The position numbers and the translations under genes were made by a program. Below are positions 31,905-42,173 of a stretch of 64,000 nucleotides of DNA, in pieces. This DNA is from Takakia lepidozioides. Taxonomy: Eukaryota > Streptophyta > Takakiopsida > Takakiales > Takakiaceae. Position 1 is the first letter of the stretch. Each line of letters starts with the position of its first letter. The notes under the pieces were generated by a model. That model worked only from the letters and a program-made list of their open reading frames with translations. It was not told where the DNA came from and searched no databases. The stretch spans positions 20,770,001 to 20,834,000 of the forward strand of contig CM060733.1 of assembly GCA_030704615.1 (NCBI GenBank), given 5' to 3'.

Positions 31905-32503
31905 TCTCATTGTTGAATAATTGGGAGTTTAAGGCTAACGTGTGCGCCAGGCCGGGCCCATGCACGGATGGCGGCGCCCTTGGGTGGCCCTGCCGCGATC
32001 CATGACCCGGCCCGGATGGGTCTGCCGCGAGGATGGGTCCGTAGGCCCTGACCCTAGACGGCATTAGGGCTGACTGCGGCTGTTTTCTCTAGCTTAACAG
32101 ATAAAAAAAAATATTAGGGTATAACAAGCAGTGGGTAGTATGGTGGTTGGGTGCATTGAGTGGTATCGAGGAGGTTGTGGGTTCAACTTTGGTTATGCCA
32201 AACGTGTATTAATGATGGTTTCGGCTGGTGCTACACATGTATGAATGACCCTTTTTTATACGTGTGTATGAATGACCTTTTTTTTTATGGGCGAGTTTTC
32301 CCGCAAATTTTTTTAAGTCCCATGGGCGGGCTGCGGCGCGACGATGAGCGGACCATTCAATTGGACCCAAGATCCGCAACCCGACCCGACCTGCTAGCAG
32401 ACCCAGACCCGTCGGGTGGTCGCGGGGGCACCTGACATCCGTGCATGGGCCCGCTGCCTGGCGCACACATGAGCCTTAAACTCCCAATTATTCAAAAATG
32501 AGA
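31905..32503. mobile_element. 599-bp terminal-inverted-repeat element (MITE-like)
   Basis: The first and last 66 bp are inverted repeats with about 90% identity. Left: TCTCATTGTTGAATAATTGG at 31,905 through GCCCATGCACGGATG at about 31,970. Right: CATCCGTGCATGGGC at about 32,437 through CCAATTATTCAAAAATGAGA at 32,503. The interior is GC-rich near both ends and carries a SINE-like pol III promoter in the middle. No transposase is encoded. Target-site duplication is not obvious. Confidence 0.75.
32130..32215 (+). repeat. SINE-like pol III promoter inside the TIR element
   Basis: TAGTATGGTGGTTGGGTGC (32,137-32,155) resembles an A box, and GGTTCAACTT (32,180-32,189) a B box, at tRNA-like spacing. 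The arrangement parallels the SINE at 26.4 kb, but the body differs, and it sits in the centre of the inverted-repeat element. Confidence 0.4.
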
Positions 32504-33045
32504 GGCCATAAGCACACCATTACATAAAAATGCTATCAGTTGTGAAGATAGTTGTGATTATCATTGTCAAGATCATGAATGGAATCTGAAATAATAGAAC
32601 AACCTGAGATGGAACTTTTTTACGTAGGCCAATTCTCCTATGCATTTGAATGAACAAGATCCTTAATAATGTGCCCAATTTGTTACTCACACTTAGTTTC
32701 TCAATTGTATGGATTTAGATGCCCACTCTCCAAGCTATTGAAATGCACTTAGCAATAATTCTCACATTCCAAAAGTATTCTAGCCATGAAAATTTAAAAC
32801 ATGCAATAACCCTAAATACATTGACAAATTATATTTCGGTATCGTAATACTTCGCATCGCCGACATAACTAAGAACTTGATTGACACGGCATCTCCATTT
32901 ATATATCCAAAATTCTTTCAATGACACACATATTTCTTCTTAATTATGTACTTCTTGGTGCAAAGATGTCTTTATGAAACTTGTCTTTCAATGAAAGACC
33001 CCATAAGGTTCTTCTTGGTGTTTTTTTAGAAGGAACTCTATAGAC
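32504..33045. other. Intergenic sequence
   Basis: AT-rich, no gene seen. A copy of the CGCCGACATAACTAAGAAC word lies at about 32,858. Confidence 0.4.
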
Positions 33046-33099
33046 GATTGTGGAGGGGAGTTGAGTTGGTGGTGCAGCACCACAGCGTCACAGACAAGG

Positions 33100-34121
33100 A
33101 AATTGGGAGCATAATGAGGTGCTTGCTCTCATCAAATGTAAACATGATGAGCATGTGGCACAGAAGACGTTGGTGGATCCCCGAGCACATATGGTGCTTG
33201 CTGCAATCAAGTGGACCAGAATTTCGGAAGAGCTCCAGAAGGTTATGAAAGCCAAGATTCCTCGAAATGGGAAGATGTGCAAAGAGAAATGGAATGGTCA
33301 TAAATCAGATTACAAGAAGGTTTCAAACTATCAAAAAAGAACCGGCCATAATACATTGTGTTGGGAGTTGACCCGGCCTTGATGAGCGCGATAAGTATCA
33401 CCTGCCTCACCAATTCAATAGAGACTACTATGACGCGATTAAAGCATTCCAGGGGGAATGCATAATTAATGCACCTATTCATGTGAGGGATCTGAATGCC
33501 CCTGGGGATGGAAACTATGTTGCACCCACGCCAGAAATTGAGATACAAGAGGAACAAGAGGAATCAACAACATAACCCTGTTCACATATGGCAGGTTTTC
33601 TTGGCCAAGACTTCATACCAGAAGCACAAGGTGCAGTTCTAGAACGGGAACATGGTAACCCAGTACGTATAAACATTGTCAACCTCGACGATTACTCTGA
33701 GAGAATTCAGCGAGCTTTTCCTAATGTGGCCAATTTGTCGGATGTTCACAATCAGGCTGTGCCTGCACCATCAATCGGCCAGCCAACAACCTCTGGTAGT
33801 ACCAGCGTTAAGCGCAAGCGCACAAGCATATTCTCACCAGTAATCGAAGCTAATGACAAAGGGAACAAAGTAATTGTAGAGGCAATGGATCGCATAAACC
33901 TAACGCAGCTGGAAATTGAGGAGCGGCGTAGTAAGGTTCAGGAACATACTGCAAAGGATCAGCTAGTGTACCTCAAGCAAAGAGACAAGAAACTTCGGAA
34001 AAAAAGCAAAGAAATGGTGACTGTGCTATCTAATTCGAGCATGGCAATGTGCCACGCATTCATACAGGATAAGCGACTAATGCCTCCCCCCCATGAACAT
34101 TCAAGACTCATCAGACGATGA
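33100..34121 (+). pseudogene. Myb/SANT-like protein of a PIF/Harbinger element
   Basis: The first part (33,119-33,380) carries a trihelix/Myb-SANT-like domain: AIKWTRISEELQKVMKAKIP, CKEKWNGHKSDYKKVSNYQ and KRTGHNT. A single-base shift near 33,375 moves to another frame that continues LDERDKYHLPHQFNRDYYDA and ends at TAA near 33,572. A third piece from 33,588 has a basic KRKRTS segment and a C-terminal coiled coil (MDRINLTQLEIEERRSKVQE). In PIF/Harbinger transposons this second protein binds the ends and helps import the transposase. The neighbouring convergent transposase supports the assignment. Frameshift and stop make it non-functional. Confidence 0.7.
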
Positions 34122-34430
34122 AGTTCCAGAAGTGCCAACAACTCAAGATGATCACCAGGATATCTAAAGATCCAGTAGCTTGATTGAATTACTCATCTGA
34201 ATGATGACATTCTATAGATTGATATGGTAGCTTGAGTGAATGACAATTTAGTTGATGTTGTACAGATTGATACAGTAGCTTGATTGAAATCAGCTAAGTT
34301 TTTGGTACAAATTTTGGTCCATAGAGACAAAACAATATAGTCTAAAGCCATTTTATGTCTTCTATGTCAATGAACTCCATTCAAATTGACATTGAATTGA
34401 CAAATCCATTCTGCATGTTCGGCCTGTTCA

Positions 34431-35187
34431 CTATCCTCTACGTGGTCTGTTACCAAGATACTGCTCTAAAGCTACACGTTGCTCCAATCCAGAAATCTCT
34501 ACACCTTGTAATTGCGGTTCAGCTTCATAGTCCATTGCATTATCTCCTGGAATCCATTGTTCATTGTTCGCAACCTCTCTTCGACCAGGATTGCCATTCG
34601 GCACACGATTGATATTGTTTTCTAGTTGTAATTGAATCATTAAGATTTCAATGTCAGCAGCCTTTCCTCCTAGGATCATGTTATACAAGATACAACAACA
34701 GATGACTACATCAGGTAGAAATAGAACGTGCATTTGGTCTTCATGAGCAATTCCCTGAAGCTCTTCTTTAAGATGTCGAATGAATTCTCCACTACGTTGC
34801 GACCTCGACAGAGGTGTTTATTATAAAGTGCTTCCAAAACAGTGTGGCGAATATTTACCCCTTGTTTGTGTGGAGTCATTACCCACGATAACAAATGATA
34901 CCCTTTGTCAGCGAGTAAATAGGGTTTGATTCTTTCGGCACCATGGTCCTGATGAAATAGATTTTCATGGACAGCTCTATGAATAAGCTCGAGAGTCTGA
35001 GTATGCGTGAATCATTCATGGATCCAGGCATCCCAATGAAGACATCCCTGAACTTTTTCTGATGGTCGACAACTGCTTGTAACTGAATCACAACAAACTC
35101 AGGCCTAAGAGAGAGAAGGACTGAAACACAACAAGGAATTTCCACCAAACTTATCTGAATTCTCACGAAGCGATAGATCCACCACAC
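34431..35187 (-). pseudogene. PIF/Harbinger DDE transposase, C-terminal part
   Basis: Three overlapping - strand pieces in different frames together cover the C-terminal part of a Harbinger nuclease. The second catalytic Asp lies in AVVDHQKKFRDVFIGMPGSM with NDSRILRLSSL (piece 34,879-35,187). It is followed by WVMTPHKQGVNIRHTVLEAL and the catalytic Glu in RNVVENSFDILKKSFREL (34,706-34,894). The last piece (34,431-34,733) has LFLPDVVICCCILYNMIL and an acidic tail. The N-terminal part with the first Asp is missing, and two frameshifts separate the pieces. The gene converges on the Myb/SANT gene, as is usual for this superfamily. Confidence 0.8.
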
Positions 35188-35229
35188 ATACTAACACACG
35201 AGTAAATCAACCAGGGGTAGAAACATGCT

Positions 35230-35445
35230 AGAGTGACTCACTTTGCAAAATTTATGTCCAGTCTAAACTAGTCTACTTTCATTCATATCTTTTTTCATAG
35301 GAACTTCAAATTAGGTGTTGCAATTTATTTTTGTTGTCAACTCAATTTGAGATCACCCAAAAATTGGTTTCCAAACAAAGCTGTTGTGTTCTGAAGATGA
35401 AAAATGAGAGTAGATTAGAGTAGACTGGACAAAAGTGAGCCACGG
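35230..35445. mobile_element. Small inverted-repeat element (MITE-like, about 215 bp)
   Basis: GTGACTCACTTTGC with TGTCCAGTCTAAACTAGTCT (35,235-35,275) is matched in inverted form by GTGGCTCACTTTTGTCCAG and TCTACTCTAATCTACT on the - strand at 35,394-35,442. The interior is AT-rich and non-coding. It lies exactly between the Harbinger relic and the broken end of gypsy element C, whose reverse transcriptase frame runs into its right arm. Confidence 0.55.
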
Positions 35446-37058
35446 GCTGAGTAAACATTGATATCATCAACATAAATTAAAGCACACTCCCAGTGAAGAT
35501 TGCCCAAGACAATGTCCATGAGGAGTTGGAAAGTAGAGGTGGCATTGCACAAACCAAAAAGCATGGTCTCATATTGGTACTTACCCATGCGACACACAAA
35601 TGAGGTCTTTTCCTTGGCTGCTTCAGTAAGAGGAACTTGCCAAAAGCCTGATGCAAGATCAAGAGAGGAGAAAATTGTAGCACCATGCAATTGATCCAAG
35701 GTTTCATTGATCCTGGGTAGAGGGTAGGCGTCTTTTTTTGTGATGTCATTCAGCTTCCTGAAGTCAACACAGAAGCAGGTGGTGCCATCTTTCTTACCAA
35801 CCAGGACAATTGGACTAGCCCAAGGAGAGACTAAAGGTTTGATCACACCAGCATCAAGCATTTTCTGGACTTCTTCTTGGATTATAGCACGTTCCTTGAC
35901 ACTCTCCTGGTAGGCAAATTGTTTGATAGGAGCCCCTTCAGTGACAATATCATGTTGAAGAATAGGAGTGCGCCCTAAATCAGTGGATCCCAAACTGAAA
36001 ACATCTAGATTCTTTGCAATAAGCATTTCTACTTTCCTCCTTTGTCCTGAGGAGAGAGTTGTGCCCAACTTGATTTCAGATAAGACTTTGGTGAGGGCCT
36101 TCTTACCTCCTAGGCTGAGATCAGAAACAGGTGGTGGTGCAATTGCAGCAAAAGCAGCAACCTCATCTAAGAGACCATGTTGGATGCCAATGGCCTCAAG
36201 TCCAAAACCAGCCTGCACCGCGTGTATGTCAGCAATGGGAAGAGCAGTGATGCGAGCCAGAACCTGCCCTTTTTTTATAGTCACAGGGAAGCGCTCGGGA
36301 TTAGCAATCAGAATCTTGACTTCTTGCCGATATCCTCTATCTAGAACACCATTCGCTACCAGGCTATGCTTAAGGGCAGTCAGCTTCCTCCATCCTTCAA
36401 CTTCTAGGAAATGAGCAGTTGGACACAAGAAGGCCAGACCAGACTTGACCACATTCTGGGTCAAGGCAGGGATGGTGATGTTGAGAGGTGCACGAATCAG
36501 AGTAGAATTCTTTGGAATGGCTATGGGCACCCCTATCATATCTCTAGCACCAGGAACATGCCACTGATATAAGAGTTGAAGATCAGGTTGATATCTGTAG
36601 AAATCATGCCAATTGAGGTTGGAGTTAGAGTCCTGTTGTACCTCTTTGACCAGGGCCTGGACTCTGGACAAATTGGCTATAGCAGACCCAGCCTTGATCT
36701 TCACTACTCTCAAGGGAACCACTACTTCATGCCCTTCTCTATTGTGAAAGCGAAGGGAGTAGTCAGCTAGGCTGATGGTGGCACCAGCTCCAGTCATCCA
36801 GTCAAGGTCTAGAAGGAATTGATCACCAATGGTGACTATGCAAGTCACCACAACCTCCCTTTTATGAATCCTGATGGGAACAGTGACTAGTCCTAAGGGC
36901 TCATACCTGGATCCATCTGCAATAAGCACCTCAATACCCGCGGCAGGGCATAGTTTAAGACCAAGAATTCTCACAACACTTAAAGGTATAGCAGATATAG
37001 TGCATCCAGTATCAATCACACAGGGAAAGCTGAGCTTGTGGATATGGCATTGGGCCAT
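35415..37058 (-). pseudogene. Protease, dUTPase-like and reverse transcriptase region of element C
   Basis: The 547-residue frame starts with a retroviral aspartic protease (VIDTGCTISAIP, residues 14-25; LDLDWMTGAGATI). Between protease and reverse transcriptase lies a segment resembling trimeric dUTPase: NITIPALTQNVVKSGLAF, then ANGVLDRGYRQEVKILIANP (residues 235-254) and IKKGQVLARI (261-270), matching dUTPase motifs 3 and 4. Reverse transcriptase follows (PWASPIVLVGKKDGTTCFCV, DFRKLNDITKKDAYPLPRIN, SSLDLASGFWQVPL) up to YVDDINVYS, where homology ends; the last residues come from the adjacent repeat. The product cannot be an active polymerase. The ATG may be internal, because the gag-pol frame is the same. 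Confidence 0.82.
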
Positions 37059-37279
37059 GAGGGACTGATCTGCTGCCCACCAGTCTGTTTACTGAGAGGA
37101 CAATGCAAAGCTTTAAAGTTAGTAGATAAAACAGCTTGAATTGGAACAGAAGAAGTAGGGTTGGTAGATGATGGACCTCTTGTCCCCTTCCCTAGAGATC
37201 TTTCTAGTTTAAAGGAGGGGAAGAGCCACTAGTTGTTTTCTTGTTCTTGATCAGCTCTGGTAGCCCTGTTCTGTCTGGA

Positions 37280-37321
37280 CAATGCTTCGTCCAGTGTTCA
37301 AATGACCCACAAATATAACAG
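37280..37321 (-). other. CCHC zinc knuckle of element C, out of frame
   Basis: On the - strand the sequence reads CYICGSFEHWTKHC, a perfect CX2CX4HX4C nucleocapsid knuckle. It is in a different frame from the gag piece that ends at 37,404 and from the protease frame that starts at 37,058, so at least two indels have hit the region between gag and protease. Confidence 0.75.
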
Positions 37322-37403
37322 GCAACACATTACCCTCATAGGCTTGCCCAGTCTGGGTTCGACCTCTATTGTTACCAGCTGTTGGTCCTTGGCCATGTCG
37401 AGG

Positions 37404-39092
37404 CTACCACCTCTGTTGATGAGCCTGCATGGCAGCAAACTGAGTGGCAACAGACTCACTAAGACTTCCCACAGTATTAGCCAATCCCTGAAGAGTAAAA
37501 TCATCAGCTTTGCATGTCATGACAGGAGGAACATATGGTGAAGATGTTGCAAGCATGTCAAGCTCTGAGCCCATTGGAGCTTGAAACTTGGCATGACGTT
37601 GCATTGATTTGCTGTCAACCAAGTCTGCTATTTTAAGATTAATTTCTACTAACATAGTCTTGTCATTGACAAAATGACGTCGCTGAGCCCAATTCTGAAC
37701 AGTGGAAGGCAACCCAAGGAGAAAATACCTTTTAACCATACGATCTCTCTCTGCAGGGTCTATGATATTTTCAACAGTAGCAAATTTAAGATCCATGTAA
37801 TACTTCCACAAGGATTCCCCAGGTTGGTAAGTCCTAGGAGAAAGCTTGGCAAAGCAATCCAGAGGCCTCTCAGGAGGTTTGAACAAGGTCTTTGCCCATT
37901 CCACCAGAGTTGCCCAGTTGAGGCTGGGATCATCCATGACAGCCGCATGTAGTAAGTCACGAGCTGGCCCCTTCATGCTCATCCTAAAAATCGCCATTTT
38001 GAAATTCTCAGGCACTCCATTGACACCAGCAATGACCTCAAACATCTGAAGATAACTATCAAAGTCTTCTCCCATGGTATATTCTGGGTAAGGTTGAGTA
38101 GTTAGCTGAGGGATCAGATGACAAGGCAGGCTATGGCTAATGTGACCAGGGAGGACAGACCCATGAGCAGGGCAATAAGGAACCATAGCAGCAGTATTAC
38201 CATGCACATATCCAACAGTAGATGCGGAATTACAATTCATATTATTATTGCTGGCTGATCCTACAACAGTAGAAGCTAACAGATGTGATGCCACCGTGCC
38301 CATAGGGAGAGCAGGTGTTGCCACATTTGGCTGAGCAGCAGGGTAGGTCGACTGCAAGTGGGCTTGTGGCATTCCACCCATGGGAAGAGTGGATGCCACT
38401 CCCACCGGTTGTGTTGACACTGATCGTAGACCACTAGGAGGGATATTACCAACGTACATACCCATGGACTGGCTAGAGACAAGGTGTGGTGGCACCCCAA
38501 CCTGTGGAGCAGAAATGGTCCCCACTGATTGACCCGTGATGGCAGTAGTTGGAGCAGTAGACACACTAGAGCGCCTTGGCATCATGACACCCCCACTTTG
38601 AACAACACCATGCACATTCAACACAAGAAAACTACCCATACGCACGCCTACACTTGCAGGCAACAAATTCCCTCCCCCGAGAGTGGGACTAGGGAAATCC
38701 ACAACAGGCAACACACTAGAACTCACGTTAGCACCATGGGCTGACATACTGTTCGTAATAGCCCTAACATCCGAGGCCAACCCGATTCTACCTTGTCCAT
38801 GACCAGACAGCACCATGGGCTTACTACCTTGAACTTCCATGGCCCCACCAATCTGAATAGGAAGAATCACAGTTTTTGCCATCCCCGATTCTATGGGCAA
38901 AATAGCAGAGCCCTCCCTATCTATCCTCACGACACCATCATCATGCAACAGTGCTAAGTCCTCCTCCAAATTACCAGAGTCCAAGGAAACGTCATCAACC
39001 AAGGCATTACCTGCCTGGAGGTTGTCTGACTCCCCACTGATATCAGGCATGCCCCTGCCAGGCAGCCCGAGTGGCTCTCGCGAACTAGACAT
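37404..39092 (-). pseudogene. Gag of element C
   Basis: The 562-residue frame has a variable, Val/Met/Pro-rich N-terminal half and a retrotransposon gag domain at about residues 330-510 (EDFDSYLQMFEVIAGVNG, LNWATLVEWAKTLFKP, YQPGESLWKYYMDLKFAT). It ends at TAG just before the zinc knuckle, which survives out of frame at 37,280-37,321. It shares its frame with the protease-RT piece, so the ancestor probably had one gag-pol frame. It would have formed the particle shell. Confidence 0.8.
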
Positions 39093-39179
39093 GAACCTTT
39101 GTCTACTAGATCACAACCAAGAACTTGCAGATGCGTTTGGCATGCAAAAACAAAGACAATTGTGGAAAAGAAAGAACCT

Positions 39180-39794
39180 CTAAGCCGCCGGGATGAGTAG
39201 TCGCGGCCTTGGGCTCGGCACCCGTGAAGCTTCGGGAGTCCAAACAGAGCAAGAAAGAAGCTTGAGCAGGTCGTGAGAATCAGAACTATACATTGCCAAT
39301 GCCAGGCACTCCCACACCCTCTCGTCCTTAACCCATAAGCCCACCCGAGTCGTGTCGTTGTCCTCCCACGTCCAGGACAACACTGAGGAGTTGGGAAAAC
39401 TATCTAGGTGATCTGCAACACGAGGGCAAAGGACACGCTGTTCTTCAAAGCAGGTACCTGGCAAAATCACAATGTCGGAAGACTGGACATGCAAACTACC
39501 TCCCACGAGACCATCCACCAAGTCCACCGTCGTGGGCTTGTGACGACAGACCCGGGCGTGAAATTGAAGAGCCCGCAACAACAAGGCTCCAGAGCCTTCA
39601 AGCAGCAATGAGAGCCACGAGCCTGTTGTCCGTTCGGTCGTCCGCCACAGGCCTGACTCACGGTGAACTGACAATGGTAGGTGGAGCCCGAGCGCTTCCC
39701 AGGCCACTGCCGATGATGAAGAAGACGAGCCTTGAACACCTCCGGTCTCAAGCACAGGGAGTTTCTGACAGCCACGACGGCTCAGGTCTGGCAC
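39180..39794 (-). CDS. Unknown leader frame 2 of element C
   Basis: A 204-residue open frame upstream of gag and in the same frame, closed by a stop at 39,180. It contains DIVILPGTCFEEQRVLCPRV and SVLSWTWEDNDTTRVGLWVK, which read like genuine protein. I do not recognise a domain. It overlaps the preceding frame by 13 bases in another phase. It may be an N-terminal extension of gag split by indels, or a separate accessory protein. Confidence 0.35.
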   Translation of the reverse strand: MPDLSRRGCQKLPVLETGGVQGSSSSSSAVAWEALGLHLPLSVHRESGLWRTTERTTGSWLSLLLEGSGALLLRALQFHARVCRHKPTTVDLVDGLVGGSLHVQSSDIVILPGTCFEEQRVLCPRVADHLDSFPNSSVLSWTWEDNDTTRVGLWVKDERVWECLALAMYSSDSHDLLKLLSCSVWTPEASRVPSPRPRLLIPAA

Positions 39795-40441
39795 AACGCA
39801 CTCTCTCTCCCAGAGCCAGAACTAGACCCAGGGCGCACAAAAATTGCTTCGTGATGACTGTTTAGACGTCGAGCGTCCTCGCGCACAGATGCTTCAAACT
39901 TTTCAAACCATTGCACATCCTCCAGAAGCAATTCCCCTAGAGACTCATCATACTCCTGAGAGCGCTCAATATCTCTCTCAAACTCTCTCTCTCGTTCTCT
40001 CGGACACTCGTAATCAGGACCTGGATCATAGAAATTGTCAAAATTATAGTACTTTGGATCGCAGCTATCTAAAGAGCTGGGTGACCTCGCATCTCTTGGT
40101 GACCAGACCTCATCCTCATTCACATCAACATCATGTCTAGGGTTATTTGAATTCAACTGCACGACAAGACCAGGACCAACAGTGTTGGGTTCAGGCAGGG
40201 GTAACACTGGCGAGGCAACAATGCCAAGCAGCGCACGTCGAGAGGGGTTAGTGACAGCAAGATCAGTTGCTAAAGCAGGGTTAGTCACAATTTCAAGAAC
40301 CAAATCAACTTGCACCAACAGACTTTCTCCCTCTCTGCGTGCTACACAGCTAGAACTACGCACCGAAGCCATCGTCCTGCAGCACAGCACAACGAGCAGG
40401 GTGAGAAGGCAAATACGAAACAACAGGAGAAAACATCGCAA
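39782..40441 (-). CDS. Unknown leader frame 1 of element C
   Basis: A 219-residue open frame. An internal ATG at 40,372 (MASVRSSSCVARREGE) is a likelier start than the upstream one, which adds a hydrophobic LLLFRICLLTLLVVLCC stretch from the leader. The middle is acidic with Tyr/Asp (CDPKYYNFDNFYDPGPDYEC) and is followed by a charged, probably coiled segment (EREREFERDIERSQEYDES). No known domain. Its position 5' of gag suggests that it belongs to element C. Confidence 0.35.
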   Translation of the reverse strand: MRCFLLLFRICLLTLLVVLCCRTMASVRSSSCVARREGESLLVQVDLVLEIVTNPALATDLAVTNPSRRALLGIVASPVLPLPEPNTVGPGLVVQLNSNNPRHDVDVNEDEVWSPRDARSPSSLDSCDPKYYNFDNFYDPGPDYECPREREREFERDIERSQEYDESLGELLLEDVQWFEKFEASVREDARRLNSHHEAIFVRPGSSSGSGRESALCQT

Positions 40442-41794
40442 GGTGGATGGCCGCCATCAGACAAGACTGATTAGAGAGCAAAAGCAAAGATTAGCGCGCA
40501 GATCCCTTAACAACCCAACAAACGGTATCAGGGCGGGCAGTGGATGCTAAAACACCTAAACGCTACCCGGCTTCTTTCCACCACAAAACGAGCCTGAAGC
40601 ATATACTCCGTTCCTCTCAAGAAACGTGTTTTCATAACAAGGGGGGCAAGCGAAAGACCAGGCAATGCGCGAGAGGAGGATCAAGCGAGCGGATCTGACA
40701 CACACAGGAGCTCTCATCCAAAGTTTGTACACCCAAATCACATATACACTAACACCTGAATACACCCGCCCTGACCTTGTGTCAGGGCGCCGTCTTTATA
40801 CAAAAGCCCTAACCATGGTGGCCTGCCGTGTGGCGAGGCATCATAGGCCAAATCCCACAGCACTATCTTGTGGCCCTAGATCTGATGAAGGGCCAGGATC
40901 AAGCCACTAGCCTAAACTAACCCTAACCTAGACATCATTGTAACGGATTAACGGCTTTATATGCCAAAAAATATACTATGGATGTGTTCGCCGTTTTGGA
41001 TGAAACGGGCTATTTCCAGGCGTAAGCAAGTATGGGCTTTACAGGTTGGCCATAATGGGTAATATCCAACATAAACCTATCTGGCTTTAAACCTAGTGGC
41101 TTTGTGCCCTAACTAACTAGTGGACCATACCGTATTTACCTAGCTTATTAGGCAATAATTAATTCAAAATCAAGTGCCTAATTAGATTTAGAACATTTTT
41201 GGAAAATGTGCCCAAAACTTGGAAAACATTTCTGAGAGTGCCTAATTGCTCGAAAATTGTGAAAAAACACCAAAATGTCCAAATATGTGGAAAAAATGCC
41301 TAAATTGTATTATTTAAAGTCCAAAAAATTGCAAAAATGCATATTATTTAAAATTTCATGTCCACACAACTTCCAAAGGGCCCTTCATCGATGCAACTAA
41401 TCCTCATAAGTCTCATCACCTATCTCATGTGAATCTTCTGAATATGAGAGAATGTTTTTTGAAAAGAAAAATACTTCAACAATGGTTTTTGAGGGAGGTA
41501 AAAAATAATCGTTCATTATGTTATTTTGTTACGGACGTGGTGCCTTTGGATAAGAACCGTAGATCCTTGATAAAAGTGGATGAATGTTTTCACAAACCAA
41601 CTATATTAATCCTTAAACGCCCACTGGGTAAGTTTGACTTTTCCCAAAATCACTACCCCTGGGGTGAAAAAACCCTGTAATTCCGGAGAAAAAGGGATTT
41701 TGGAAATTTAACCGGACATTATCTTCCTAACTACCCCCTGCATACACCTGCCAAATTCCAGGCCAATCGTATGGAAATCAGAAAAACGCGCATG
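40442..41794. other. Intergenic sequence, possible decayed LTR of element C
   Basis: No supported gene. The stretch 40,550-40,910 may include the LTR of element C (TATAAAG on the - strand near 40,795), but I cannot find its ends. From 40,980 to 41,790 the sequence is AT-rich with short AAAATG/GAAAA-type words and no coding signal. Confidence 0.35.
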
Positions 41795-42158
41795 TGTTGG
41801 AATTCGACAGAGAATAGAGGTAAAAGATGAACTGATTACTGAGAACTCTCCACCCAACCATAGGACCACAACAAGTTGTGTCCACCCTCCGAGCTCTCCT
41901 TATTTATACTCAAAGTCTAATACAGAAATAGCTGAGATAACTATAGCATAACTCCATGCTTTTACTTAAGTTATCTCCACTTTCTATTCTGGTACAATGA
42001 CTTGAGTCACTAATAACTGAAGCTAACTTTTAGCTATTTAGCTAATTGAGGCTTATCTCTATTGTTAACTGTGACTTGTCAGCACTGCTATTATGGAAGC
42101 CTGACTTGTCAGAGTAACTCTAGATAGTAGTAACTTGGTCAGGAGTTGATTTCCAACA
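41795..42158 (-). mobile_element. 3' LTR of the copia element
   Basis: A 364-bp block with TGTTGGAATTC at one end and TTTCCAACA at the other gives the TG...CA ends with an 8-bp inverted repeat (TGTTGGAA/TTCCAACA). The polypurine tract GAGTGGGGG lies directly outside on the coding side (42,159-42,167). It contains a clear TATA box. Confidence 0.88.
41899..41908 (-). promoter_or_regulatory. TATA box in the copia LTR
   Basis: On the - strand GAGTATAAATAAGGAG lies about 100 bp from the 3' end of the LTR, the expected place for the U3 core promoter. Transcription would start about 30 bp downstream (near 41,870). Confidence 0.7.
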
Positions 42159-42173
42159 CCCCCACTCAACGAG

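Larger units (their letters stand above)
35440..40441 (-). mobile_element. Ty3/gypsy element C, 3'-truncated
   Basis: This - strand element has long leader frames, gag with a zinc knuckle, a protease, a dUTPase-like segment and the first part of reverse transcriptase. It stops a few residues after YVDD; RNase H, integrase and the 3' LTR are missing. It is a different lineage from A and B: its protease reads DTG. A TATA-like TATAAAG on the - strand near 40,795 could belong to a decayed 5' LTR, which I cannot delimit. Confidence 0.8.

Noticed and set aside
40524-40540. Primer-binding-site-like GGTATCAGGGCGGG on the + strand
   Set aside because: The adjacent element C is on the - strand, and no LTR end fits; probably coincidence.
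41429-41680. 83-codon frame on the + strand
   Set aside because: AT-rich sequence, no homology I recognise, no splice or promoter context.
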